From Bacteroidales bacterium UBA5326 (GTDB taxonomy: Bacteria > Bacteroidota > Bacteroidia > Bacteroidales > UBA932), in the NCBI GenBank assembly GCA_002408205.1, contig DHQY01000012.1, positions 1 through 6,606 of the forward strand: a stretch of DNA of 6,606 bases, read 5' to 3'. Below the pieces are notes generated by a model. That model made no database searches and was not told the origin of the DNA. It was given only the letters and a program-made list of their open reading frames with translations. Both the position numbers and the translations under genes were made by a program. Shown piece by piece: positions 1 through 6,231 of this stretch (position 1 is its first letter; each line of letters opens with the position of its first letter).

Positions 1-23
1 CCAAATTTTTTAGACCATTACAT

Positions 24-85
24 GGGAAACGCCTCCCGGTTGCTGGCGCAACCGGGTCCTTCCCTCCGCGGGCGCGAGGTTTCCC
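24..85 (+). repeat. 62-nt structured repeat, copy 1 (predicted three-way junction)
   Basis: This segment matches 6469-6530 over its full 62 nt with only about three mismatches. The ends GGGAAAC (24-30) and GTTTCCC (79-85) are complementary and can close an outer stem. Inside lie two hairpins: CCGGTTGC/GCAACCGG with a TGGC loop (36-55), and CCTC/GAGG around a GC-rich loop (63-79). The last G of GAGG is shared with the outer stem. The fold resembles a small cloverleaf, in the manner of REP-type or MITE-type elements that are mobilised in trans. Unlike the other copies, this one has no 25-bp array on its left. The repeat and its complementarity are seen directly; the mobile nature is inferred. 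Confidence 0.8.
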
Positions 86-179
86 TCTACTAAATATCTT
101 GCTGATGTCCTTTCCTTGTGTGGAGATGGCACAGCGATTAGATTTCTGAAGCGCCTCCCCTTTTGCGCGGCACTCCGTG

Positions 180-214
180 TTTGCCACCATTTAAACAGCT
201 AAACTTTATGTTTG
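180..214 (+). promoter_or_regulatory. Candidate Bacteroidetes-type promoter for the S41 gene
   Basis: TATGTTTG at 207-214 is a full match to the Bacteroidetes -7 box TAnnTTTG. A TTTG at 180-183 could serve as the -33 box. The gap between them is 23 nt, somewhat longer than the usual spacing of about 19-21. Other T-rich matches nearby are poorer. The region is AT-rich, so a chance match is possible. Confidence 0.35.
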
Positions 215-297
215 TATTTGCTTGTTAATTAAGTATTTGGCATGATTTATGCTATAGTTTTTTTGATAAACTTTTGATAATGAGCCGCATAATAATT

Positions 298-338
298 CCA
301 GGTATCCGCCCTTGCTTCTTTCGATGCAAACAGCCTGG
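298..338 (+). promoter_or_regulatory. Possible leader hairpin 1 of the S41 transcript
   Basis: CCAGG (298-302) pairs with CCTGG (334-338), and an inner TTGC/GCAA pair can stack within the loop. The stem is short and interrupted, so this is weak evidence on its own. It is listed because a stronger hairpin follows 7 nt later. Confidence 0.25.
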
Positions 339-344
339 CACTAT

Positions 345-374
345 GTGAAAATGTCCGACGACACCAATTTTCAC
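345..374 (+). promoter_or_regulatory. Leader hairpin 2 upstream of the S41 gene
   Basis: GTGAAAA (345-351) pairs with TTTTCAC (368-374), and directly inside it TGTC (352-355) pairs with GACA (360-363) around a CGAC tetraloop. That gives 11 base pairs interrupted only by a CCAA bulge (364-367) on the 3' side. No U-tract follows, so it is not an intrinsic terminator. It lies about 94 nt before the ATG and could be a leader RNA structure or a dyad bound by a protein. The pairing is seen; any role is inferred. Confidence 0.4.
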
Positions 375-467
375 CAGTCGTTATAACAATAACGGGGAAT
401 TGAACAGACAGAAAACTATACAGACAGAGAAACGATACAGGTAGTATAATTTTAACAGATATATCAT

Positions 468-2678
468 ATGAAAAAATTCATTGCCATTTTTATCGAATGT
501 ATTGTTGCATTCACTTTGTTCAATACTGTGCAATTAAGTGCACAACAGTCAGGAGAATCTGTCACTTATCTCTGGCCTGTTGAAGGAGCCCGTACAGGGG
601 CTGACATTCTTTATACTCCCCAGTGTTATATAGATAAAGAATTGAATTTTGACAATCTGGTTATTGCTGCGCCCGAAGGGACCAATGTTGTATGTCCTGT
701 TGACGGAACCATTAAACATATTTCCGCCGGGTATTTACAAAACCTTTCTTTCAGTATCTGTTTCAATAAAAGCGAAAATGCGAAAAACTTTGATCAGATG
801 CTGGAGGAATCCCGGGCAAGCATTGTTAAATCAAATAAATCAATTGATCCAAAATACATTCACGGAACGATTGCTATATTGACCGAAGACGGGAAAACCA
901 TATACATTAGCGGCCTCACCGGAAGTGAAGAATTTAAGACCGGACAGAAGCTTGAAAAAGGACGTATTCTCGGCCAAGTGGGATACTGGTACAGATCCAT
1001 TCCCCAGCCATGTATCGAAATTTCCATTTCTATTAATAGTAAACCGGCCGACCCCATGACCCCTTTCGGATTAAAAACCACTTTCATTAAACCAACAGAG
1101 ATAAAACCGATAGAATCCCTGACGCAGGAACAGGCCTTGGAAGATTTCAGGCTGTTCATTGAGATTCTGAAAGACTGCTATCCGGGTTTAAATGATGTGG
1201 TATCTGAAAATGAACTGACAGCTTATTCGGCCGAATCTGTTAGGTATATAGAAAACTACGGGGAGTCTATACCATATAACGATTTCTGGAGACTGTTGCG
1301 AAGGGCCACTGCAAAGGTCCACGACAGCCATCTTTTTCTTTATAATGCGACGAATAATGCAACCTGCATGCGGGAAACCCGGTATCCCCCCTATCAGCCG
1401 CAAATCTATTTTGGCTGGTTCAGCGACACCCTGACATGTAACAGGGCAGTAAAAGAATATGAACAATATATAGGCAGGCAGATTCATGCAATAAATGGAA
1501 TTCCGGCCGACTCCATAAAGAAGATCGTCACAGCAAATGTTACGGATTACGATGCCAAAGTGGAAAGCTATATTCAATATAGATTAGCGACCGTTGGATT
1601 GGGTCCGTTTTTCAATCCGCCCTACGGCTCCCAGAATTATGACATGATAGTGGATTTTGAAGGAGGAGAACAGGTGACAATCAAAGGGGCCGATACGAAA
1701 AAGGGATTGCCCTCTTATACTACCGACTGGAATAAATTCAATATGCTGAACAGGTACAGGGACGGATATGCCACAAAGATGCTGAACGATTCAACAGCAT
1801 ATATCGGGCTTTCCACCTTTCAACTCAACCAGACTCAGGAAGAAACCATTGTCTCTTTCATAGATTCTGTGGCGCAGGTTCCGCATTTGGTGTTTGACGT
1901 GCGGAACAATCCGGGAGGCGACAGTGAAGTACTTTTAAGACTTTTCACACACATTGCCACCGATACTTTACGACTGAACGGATATACCCGGGTAAATCGT
2001 AAAGGAGGATTCAAGACGTTAAAATATTCCATGAATTACACTCAGGGAATTTCTGAAAAACCAGAAGATGAGCTTTTTCCGGATTTCGTGGCAGAAGAAG
2101 GAAAAGATGGTTACTTTAATTATTCGGACAGTCATTCGCTCCGGGTTGTTATCCCCGATACAGCCGTCAACTACCGCAACAAAATTTATGTCCTGTCCAA
2201 CGAAAATTCCATTTCTGCGGCTACCGTTTTTCCTGCCCTGGTTGTGCGCAGTAGAAGAGGCGTTGTTGTAGGCAGGGAAACACGCACTGCTTACCATTTC
2301 ATGAATGCCGAGAAATTCACGGAAATGCGTCTGCCTCATTCCATGATTTCCTTCCGTGTACCCCTGATGCAGGTTGTGTTCGACAATGTAGTCAATTCCC
2401 GTGTACCGTACGGCCGGGGTGTCCTACCCGATTATTATGTTCCGCTCACTTTGGACGAGGTGACTTTCAGAAACGGCGATGCCATATTAAATTTCACACT
2501 AAAGTTAATTGAAAAGGGCCGGTATCTTTCTCCCGAGAATCCTTTTGCATCAGACCTGCCCGGGAAAGCACCCCGCTCGCCGCTATACAATATCATTTCT
2601 ATTATTGCCGGCATAATTCTTTTATTCACAGTGATTTTACTAACTAATAGATATTTCCGCAGATCCCGCAGATCTTAG
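468..2678 (+). CDS. Exported S41-family (tail-specific/tricorn-like) peptidase with a degenerate N-terminal M23-like domain and C-terminal membrane anchor
   Basis: This 736-residue protein is probably periplasmic and inner-membrane anchored. It starts with a signal peptide (about 1-25, ending LSA before QQ). Residues about 60-195 resemble the M23/lysostaphin fold (APEGTNVVCPVDGTI at 68-82; later GQKLEKGRILGQVG). The zinc-binding residues look absent: the usual YAH is YIS and the usual HxH is replaced by PCIEIS near 181-186. The S41 part has a cap region from about 217 with an HDSH motif (285-288), a PDZ-like stretch (IGRQIHAINGIPAD), the core DVRNNPGG (477-484), and NENSISAAT with the likely catalytic Ser583. 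The lysine found 25 residues after the serine in CtpA/Tsp is alanine here, so either tricorn-type catalysis or loss of activity is possible. One hydrophobic helix (about 705-728) precedes a basic tail, RYFRRSRRS. The substrate is unknown. The start follows from the signal peptide; no clear Shine-Dalgarno is seen, as is usual in Bacteroidetes. The DUF1460 gene follows after 27 bp. Confidence 0.85.
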   Translation: MKKFIAIFIECIVAFTLFNTVQLSAQQSGESVTYLWPVEGARTGADILYTPQCYIDKELNFDNLVIAAPEGTNVVCPVDGTIKHISAGYLQNLSFSICFNKSENAKNFDQMLEESRASIVKSNKSIDPKYIHGTIAILTEDGKTIYISGLTGSEEFKTGQKLEKGRILGQVGYWYRSIPQPCIEISISINSKPADPMTPFGLKTTFIKPTEIKPIESLTQEQALEDFRLFIEILKDCYPGLNDVVSENELTAYSAESVRYIENYGESIPYNDFWRLLRRATAKVHDSHLFLYNATNNATCMRETRYPPYQPQIYFGWFSDTLTCNRAVKEYEQYIGRQIHAINGIPADSIKKIVTANVTDYDAKVESYIQYRLATVGLGPFFNPPYGSQNYDMIVDFEGGEQVTIKGADTKKGLPSYTTDWNKFNMLNRYRDGYATKMLNDSTAYIGLSTFQLNQTQEETIVSFIDSVAQVPHLVFDVRNNPGGDSEVLLRLFTHIATDTLRLNGYTRVNRKGGFKTLKYSMNYTQGISEKPEDELFPDFVAEEGKDGYFNYSDSHSLRVVIPDTAVNYRNKIYVLSNENSISAATVFPALVVRSRRGVVVGRETRTAYHFMNAEKFTEMRLPHSMISFRVPLMQVVFDNVVNSRVPYGRGVLPDYYVPLTLDEVTFRNGDAILNFTLKLIEKGRYLSPENPFASDLPGKAPRSPLYNIISIIAGIILLFTVILLTNRYFRRSRRS

Positions 2679-2693
2679 GCATTAGACTTTTAT

Positions 2694-2701
2694 TATTTTT
2701 G
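2694..2701 (+). promoter_or_regulatory. Candidate -7 box immediately before the DUF1460 gene
   Basis: TATTTTTG at 2694-2701 is a full match to TAnnTTTG. It sits in the 27-bp gap after the S41 stop codon and ends 4 bp before the ATG at 2706. No clear TTTG -33 box lies at the usual distance upstream. If used, transcription would begin at or just past the ATG, giving a leaderless message or a start at the next ATG (2712). The gene could equally be read through from the S41 gene. Confidence 0.4.
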
Positions 2702-2705
2702 CAGT

Positions 2706-3605
2706 ATGAAAATGACATTGAAAATCATACTGCTGATGGCCCTTTTTACGGGTTGCACGATGGGTGCCTCCATGGCACAGGTGCGTTTTAATCAGGCCGA
2801 TAAAGACGTTTACAACAAGGTAATGGAAGTGCTGGAGCCGTTGAAGGACGAGCCCATGAGCGTGCGGATCATGGCAGCGGCCGGAGCCATGATTGGTACA
2901 CCGTACGTAGCCGGGACGCTGGAACAGGAGCCCGAGGCACTGACGGTCAGCCTCGCCAAAACCGACTGTATCCTGTTGGTCGAGGCGTGCGCGTGCATGG
3001 CGCAAACCGCCGGGCAGAAAGACCGCAGCTTTGAAGCTTTCTGCGAAAACCTCAGGCAATTCCGCTACCGAAACGGGATCACAGACGGGTATGCCAGCCG
3101 CATTCATTACTCCAGCGAATGGATAGCTCAGGCACAGGCACGGGGACTGCTCCGCGAAGTTACAGGCGAACTGTCGCAAACTCCTCTTAAGCAATCCTTT
3201 TCGTATATGTCAAAAAACGCCGGCAAGTATCCCGTATTAGTCAAAAATCCCGGTCTTGTCCCGGAAATTGCTGCAACGGAAGAGAACCTGAGTGGCGCCG
3301 ACTATTTTTATATTCCCAAATCCCGGCTGGAAAACAGCCTGGATCAGATCCGTCACGGGGACATGATCTGTTTTGTAACCAATATAGAAGGACTGGATAT
3401 CACACACGTCGCCTACGCCTATGAAACGTATGAGTGTGAACACGACTGCTGTCCCGATGCCCGCGGCTGCTCCAACGGCCAGCGCCGGCTAGGGTTTCTG
3501 CATGCCTCGTCATCGGCCGGAAAAGTGGTGGTGGACCCACAGACTCTGGCGGGTTACGTGAACAGCATCAAATCCTGCATTGGAGTAAGGATTGTGAGAT
3601 TTTAA
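2706..3605 (+). CDS. Exported DUF1460 (N-acetylmuramoyl-L-alanine amidase-like, NlpC/P60-like fold) protein
   Basis: This 299-residue protein fits the DUF1460 family, papain/NlpC-like cysteine hydrolases linked to cell-wall peptide cleavage; the exact substrate is not known from sequence. The likely nucleophile is Cys88 in TDCILLVEACAC. The likely histidine is His234 in GLDITHVAY, followed by KVVVDPQTL with a candidate third polar residue. RHGDMICFVTN before the histidine is also typical. The N-terminus is a signal sequence: either a lipoprotein signal with Cys17 (LFTGC) or cleavage after SMA at 22-24. An alternative start is Met3 (2712). An odd cluster of cysteines lies at 244, 248, 249 and 255, with His246, just after the catalytic histidine. 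Base composition looks richer in G+C than the S41 gene (for example 39 of 60 bases at 2881-2940, against 24 of 60 at 841-900). The neighbouring S41 protein with an M23-like fold suggests a shared envelope role, which is an inference. Confidence 0.85.
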   Translation: MKMTLKIILLMALFTGCTMGASMAQVRFNQADKDVYNKVMEVLEPLKDEPMSVRIMAAAGAMIGTPYVAGTLEQEPEALTVSLAKTDCILLVEACACMAQTAGQKDRSFEAFCENLRQFRYRNGITDGYASRIHYSSEWIAQAQARGLLREVTGELSQTPLKQSFSYMSKNAGKYPVLVKNPGLVPEIAATEENLSGADYFYIPKSRLENSLDQIRHGDMICFVTNIEGLDITHVAYAYETYECEHDCCPDARGCSNGQRRLGFLHASSSAGKVVVDPQTLAGYVNSIKSCIGVRIVRF

Positions 3606-5608
3606 TTCACCCGGGTAAAAGTGATATCAGAAGTACGGATCTTTTTGGGGTCTTTAGTACGTACGGGCGGTTGTTTCTCGTTGTAGATGATCTCCGACCG
3701 GGCCAGCAGGGGCACCATCTCGACATTTACGTTGGTGACATCTAGCCCCAAATAACGCACATCGGTCATCCCTATCTTGCTTATAAGGAAATACAGGCCC
3801 ATAATCAGTTTCTGGTTATGGCTGAATTCATATTCCTTATTAGGCACGCGGTCTATGACAACGTAGCGGAAGTCACTCAGCACGTTATACTGTTTTAGAG
3901 AGGGATAGGAGCTTATCAGGTCAATTTTATGCTCGGCCATGAGCTCGAATACAATATTGTGGAAATACAGGCTGGCTTTCACCGGCACTTTGAATCCCAT
4001 CCGGAGGTCTATCCGGATCATTATCCCCGGGATGAGTTCCGTAACTTCGTATTCCGTTACGTGCGGATCGTCAACAATATCTACATGCAGAAGCCAATAA
4101 GTACCGGCCCGTTTAGGCTGTTTCCTGAGAATGGAATACAAGATTTTATTTTCAATATCGGTCACCCGGTTGGCGTGTGTGATATATACCAGGTTAGTGG
4201 CATACCTGGGAACCGTTTCGTCGCCTGATAATGCCTTGATTACAGGCAGATAATCTTTAATCTTCACATACGAGATAAAGCTGTTCTTTATCCGGCGCCC
4301 TCTATTCCATACATACATAACCAGGGCAAAAACACCGGTGATTACCAAGGTGATCCAGCCTCCTTCGTTGAACTTGGAAAGGTTGGCCGCCAGGAAAGAG
4401 AGTTCCACGCCAAAGAAAACTACTCCGCACAGGATGCGCAGGTACGAGGGAAGTTTATCTCTCAGATAAAGCATCAGAAGCACGGTTGTGGCCAGCATAG
4501 CCAGGTTAATGGCCAACCCGTAGGCCGCTTCCATACCCGCTGATTCCCTGAAATGGAAGACAATAAAACAACAACCCAGGTATAAGATCACATTCACAAG
4601 CGGAATGAACATCTGTCCTTTCAGCGATGAAGGATAGCTTATGCGTACCTTGGGGAAGAAATTGAGTGAAATGGCCTCGCTGATTATGGTGAACGATCCG
4701 CTTATTAGCGCCTGGCTTGCAATAATGGCAGCCGCGGTAGCCACAATAATTCCCGGGGCCAGAAACCACCCGGGCATTATGGCATAAAACGGATTAACAC
4801 GGGAAGTAATTTCACCGGCATGACCAATTATCCAGGCTCCCTGTCCAAAATAATTAAGTAACAAGGCCGTCTTGACAAAGATCCAGGATAGTCTGATATT
4901 GCGTAATCCGCAATGCCCCAGGTCTGAGTATAATGCCTCGGCCCCTGTGGTACACAGGAACACGGCCCCCAAAAGCAGGAAACCGCTGGGATAGGCGGTC
5001 AACAATTTTATGGCATAGTAGGGATTGACCGCCAGAAGGACATCCGGGACACGAACCAGCTGAACCAGCCCCAGTACCCCAATCATGGAGAACCAAAAAA
5101 GCATGACCGGTCCAAAGGACTTACCAAGGAAAGCCGTACCGAACTGTTGTATGAAAAACAAGACGGAAAGGATAATGAAAACCACCGTGACTACGGGGAT
5201 ATCGGGCTTCAGGATCCGGAGGCCTTCAATGGCCGAGGTAACTGTAATGGCCGGAGTGATGATCCCGTCTGCAAGTAATGCGCAGCCTCCCACAATGGCC
5301 ACAATGAAAATCCAGTCCTTGCGTTTTTTCAGCAGGGCGAACAGGGCCATAATGCCACCCTCGCCCTTGTTATCGGCCCTTAAGGTAATAAATACATATT
5401 TAAAGGTTGTCTGAAGCGTCAGAGTCCAGAAAATACAGGACAGAGCCCCGAGGACAAAATCCCGGTCTATGGTTGTCGCCCCGTTGAGCATAGCTCTTAG
5501 CGTATAGAGCGGCGAGGTTCCCAGGTCTCCGTATACAATCCCCAGTGTAATGAGCAGGCCTGCCATCGATAATTTCGACAGGGGACCGGCTGTTTGTGTT
5601 TTCTTCAT
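3602..5608 (-). CDS. kup: Kup/KUP family potassium uptake transporter
   Basis: This 668-residue inner-membrane protein imports K+, by proton symport in characterised KUP members. It carries the family hallmarks GIVYGDLGTSPLYTL (residues 23-37, with the conserved Asp28), RADNKGEGGIMAL (77-89) and ADGIITPAITV. About twelve hydrophobic segments cover residues 12-440, followed by a soluble C-terminal domain of about 220 residues predicted to be cytoplasmic. It is somewhat longer than the ~620-residue E. coli protein, but nothing looks truncated. The start MKKTQTAGPL places the first helix and the GDLGTSPLY motif at the expected positions. It is convergent with the DUF1460 gene and overlaps its stop codon by 3 bp within a shared TTAA. 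Upstream lie a good -7 box and then the 25-bp repeat array, which ends 78 bp before the start codon. Confidence 0.95.
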   Translation of the reverse strand: MKKTQTAGPLSKLSMAGLLITLGIVYGDLGTSPLYTLRAMLNGATTIDRDFVLGALSCIFWTLTLQTTFKYVFITLRADNKGEGGIMALFALLKKRKDWIFIVAIVGGCALLADGIITPAITVTSAIEGLRILKPDIPVVTVVFIILSVLFFIQQFGTAFLGKSFGPVMLFWFSMIGVLGLVQLVRVPDVLLAVNPYYAIKLLTAYPSGFLLLGAVFLCTTGAEALYSDLGHCGLRNIRLSWIFVKTALLLNYFGQGAWIIGHAGEITSRVNPFYAIMPGWFLAPGIIVATAAAIIASQALISGSFTIISEAISLNFFPKVRISYPSSLKGQMFIPLVNVILYLGCCFIVFHFRESAGMEAAYGLAINLAMLATTVLLMLYLRDKLPSYLRILCGVVFFGVELSFLAANLSKFNEGGWITLVITGVFALVMYVWNRGRRIKNSFISYVKIKDYLPVIKALSGDETVPRYATNLVYITHANRVTDIENKILYSILRKQPKRAGTYWLLHVDIVDDPHVTEYEVTELIPGIMIRIDLRMGFKVPVKASLYFHNIVFELMAEHKIDLISSYPSLKQYNVLSDFRYVVIDRVPNKEYEFSHNQKLIMGLYFLISKIGMTDVRYLGLDVTNVNVEMVPLLARSEIIYNEKQPPVRTKDPKKIRTSDITFTRVN

Positions 5609-5649
5609 CTTGTATTATCCTGCGGTGATCCGCTCATTAAAAAATCGCG

Positions 5650-5657
5650 CAAATGTA
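5650..5657 (-). promoter_or_regulatory. Candidate -7 box of the kup promoter
   Basis: On the minus strand this reads TACATTTG, a full match to TAnnTTTG, 41 bp before the kup ATG. That would give a leader of about 30-35 nt. No clear TTTG -33 box is seen about 20 bp further upstream. That -33 region reaches almost to the edge of the 25-bp array at 5687, so the array could affect access to the promoter. Confidence 0.5.
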
Positions 5658-5686
5658 TATAAAATAGTGGGATTGTTGTAACGGAG

Positions 5687-5811
5687 TGCCACTGAGTCGG
5701 CCGCTGTATTCTGCCACCGGGTTGGCCGCTGCAGTGTGCCACTGAGTCGGTCGCTGTATTCTGCCACCGGATTGGCCGCTGCAGTGTGCCACTGAGTAGG
5801 TCGCTGCACCA
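5687..5811 (+). repeat. Tandem array of five 25-bp units in two alternating types (left array)
   Basis: Units begin with TGCCAC at 5687, 5712, 5737, 5762 and 5787, exactly 25 bp apart. They alternate between type B (TGCCACTGAGTCGG then YCGCTGTATTC) and type A (TGCCACCGGRTTGG then CCGCTGCAGTG), giving a 50-bp higher-order period. The last unit is a B type with the special ending CGCTGCACCA, which joins directly to the structured element. Each A/B junction makes a compact dyad, CAGTG-TGC-CACTG (5732-5744 and 5782-5794). A 25- or 50-bp period is not a whole number of codons, so all frames drift and the array is not coding. There are no unique spacers, so it is not a CRISPR. Confidence 0.9.
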
Positions 5812-5832
5812 CAAAGAACGGGAAACACCTCC
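5812..5832 (+). repeat. Left end of structured element, copy 2 (split)
   Basis: These 21 nt are identical to 6461-6481, covering the array-to-element junction and the first part of the element (GGGAAACACCTCC from 5820). The match stops after 5832, where the intact copy would continue into its first hairpin. The matching right end appears at 6101-6124, about 268 bp away, so this copy appears split or carries different internal sequence. Confidence 0.75.
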
Positions 5833-5852
5833 AACCAATCTTGTGTGCTATG

Positions 5853-6079
5853 GAAGGTAGTAAGCAACGACCATGTTATTAAATCGTTCAATTTGCTGTT
5901 ATTAAACACTTTAAAGACGAATGAACTATTTTTACTACTTACCTCCTCCTGCCGTTTTCGTGGTTTTCGGGCTACTTAAGGAGAAGGTGGTAAGTAACAG
6001 TAACGTCCTGAAATTGTGTAATATTTTGTTTTTATGTAATTTATGGGCATATGAACTTTTTTTGATACTTACTACCTCC
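5853..6079 (+). repeat. Two diverged units of a 130-bp-period tandem duplication with inverted ends
   Basis: GAAGGTAGTAAGCAAC at 5853 recurs as GAAGGTGGTAAGTAAC at 5983, and ATGAACTATTTTTACTACTTACC at 5921 (shortened here to its start) recurs from 6051 as ATGAACTTTTTTTGATACTTAC, both exactly 130 bp apart. The AT-rich middles align without gaps but are diverged. Each unit (about 5853-5946 and 5983-6079) starts with a GGTAGTAAG-like motif and ends with its inverse CTTACTACCTCC-like motif, so there are four copies of one motif in alternating orientation. Both units lie between the two halves of the split structured element. No gene is apparent. Confidence 0.75.
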
Positions 6080-6085
6080 CCGACA

Positions 6086-6100
6086 AGTGTTTTTTACACT
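6086..6100 (+). other. Small hairpin AGTGT-T5-ACACT
   Basis: AGTGT (6086-6090) and ACACT (6096-6100) are perfect inverse complements around a five-T loop. The hairpin lies directly before the right end of the split structured element. The stem is only 5 bp and no U-tract follows, so it is unlikely to be a terminator. Confidence 0.35.
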
Positions 6101-6124
6101 GGCGCGGGGTTTCCCTTTTCTTTT
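6101..6124 (+). repeat. Right end of structured element, copy 2 (split)
   Basis: GGCGCGGGGTTTCCC (6101-6115) and the following TTTTCTTTT match the right end of the intact copy 3 (6516-6539) with about two mismatches. It retains the GTTTCCC closing arm that would pair with GGGAAAC at 5820-5826. With the left end at 5812-5832 it appears to make one interrupted copy. Confidence 0.6.
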
Positions 6125-6231
6125 GGTGTCAGCGTCCTGAAAGAGGCGCAGGCGAAACGAACCCGGTGGTTTACCACAGGACATCCCCTCTGTGAAATCA
6201 ATGGCCTGAAAGCGGTGCGGGTAAAGTCCGT

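Larger units (their letters stand above)
86..467. other. Gene-free upstream region of the S41 gene
   Basis: No convincing gene is present here. The stretch runs from the end of the first structured repeat to the ATG at 468 and becomes AT-rich from about 190. It contains a candidate promoter (180-214), two hairpin-forming stretches (298-338 and 345-374), and a short direct repeat ACAGACAGA at 404-412 and 420-428. If the promoter at 207-214 is real, the S41 transcript has a leader of roughly 250 nt. Confidence 0.6.

Noticed and set aside
860..2629. Minus-strand frames of 64-129 codons opposite the S41 gene
   Set aside because: They are shadows of a well-supported gene, with no domains or upstream signals of their own.
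2682..3194. Minus-strand 170-codon frame opposite the DUF1460 gene
   Set aside because: The plus-strand product has clear family motifs and a signal sequence. This frame is cysteine- and histidine-rich with no recognisable domain, as expected of a shadow.
5687..5811. CRISPR-like array
   Set aside because: The units are directly contiguous with no unique spacers, and no cas gene is present in the window.
5605..5909. Several minus-strand reading frames of 65-90 codons over the left array
   Set aside because: They are three shifted frames of the same 25-bp repeats, whose period is not a multiple of three. Their products are drifting repeats with no independent start or conserved domain.
6086..6100. 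Intrinsic terminator
   Set aside because: The stem is 5 bp, its T-run is in the loop, and no U-tract follows.
6004..6142. A third copy of the 130-bp unit suggested by CGTCCTGAAA at 6004 and 6133
   Set aside because: The shared string is only 10 nt, is offset by 129 rather than 130 bp, and the flanks and end motifs do not continue the match.
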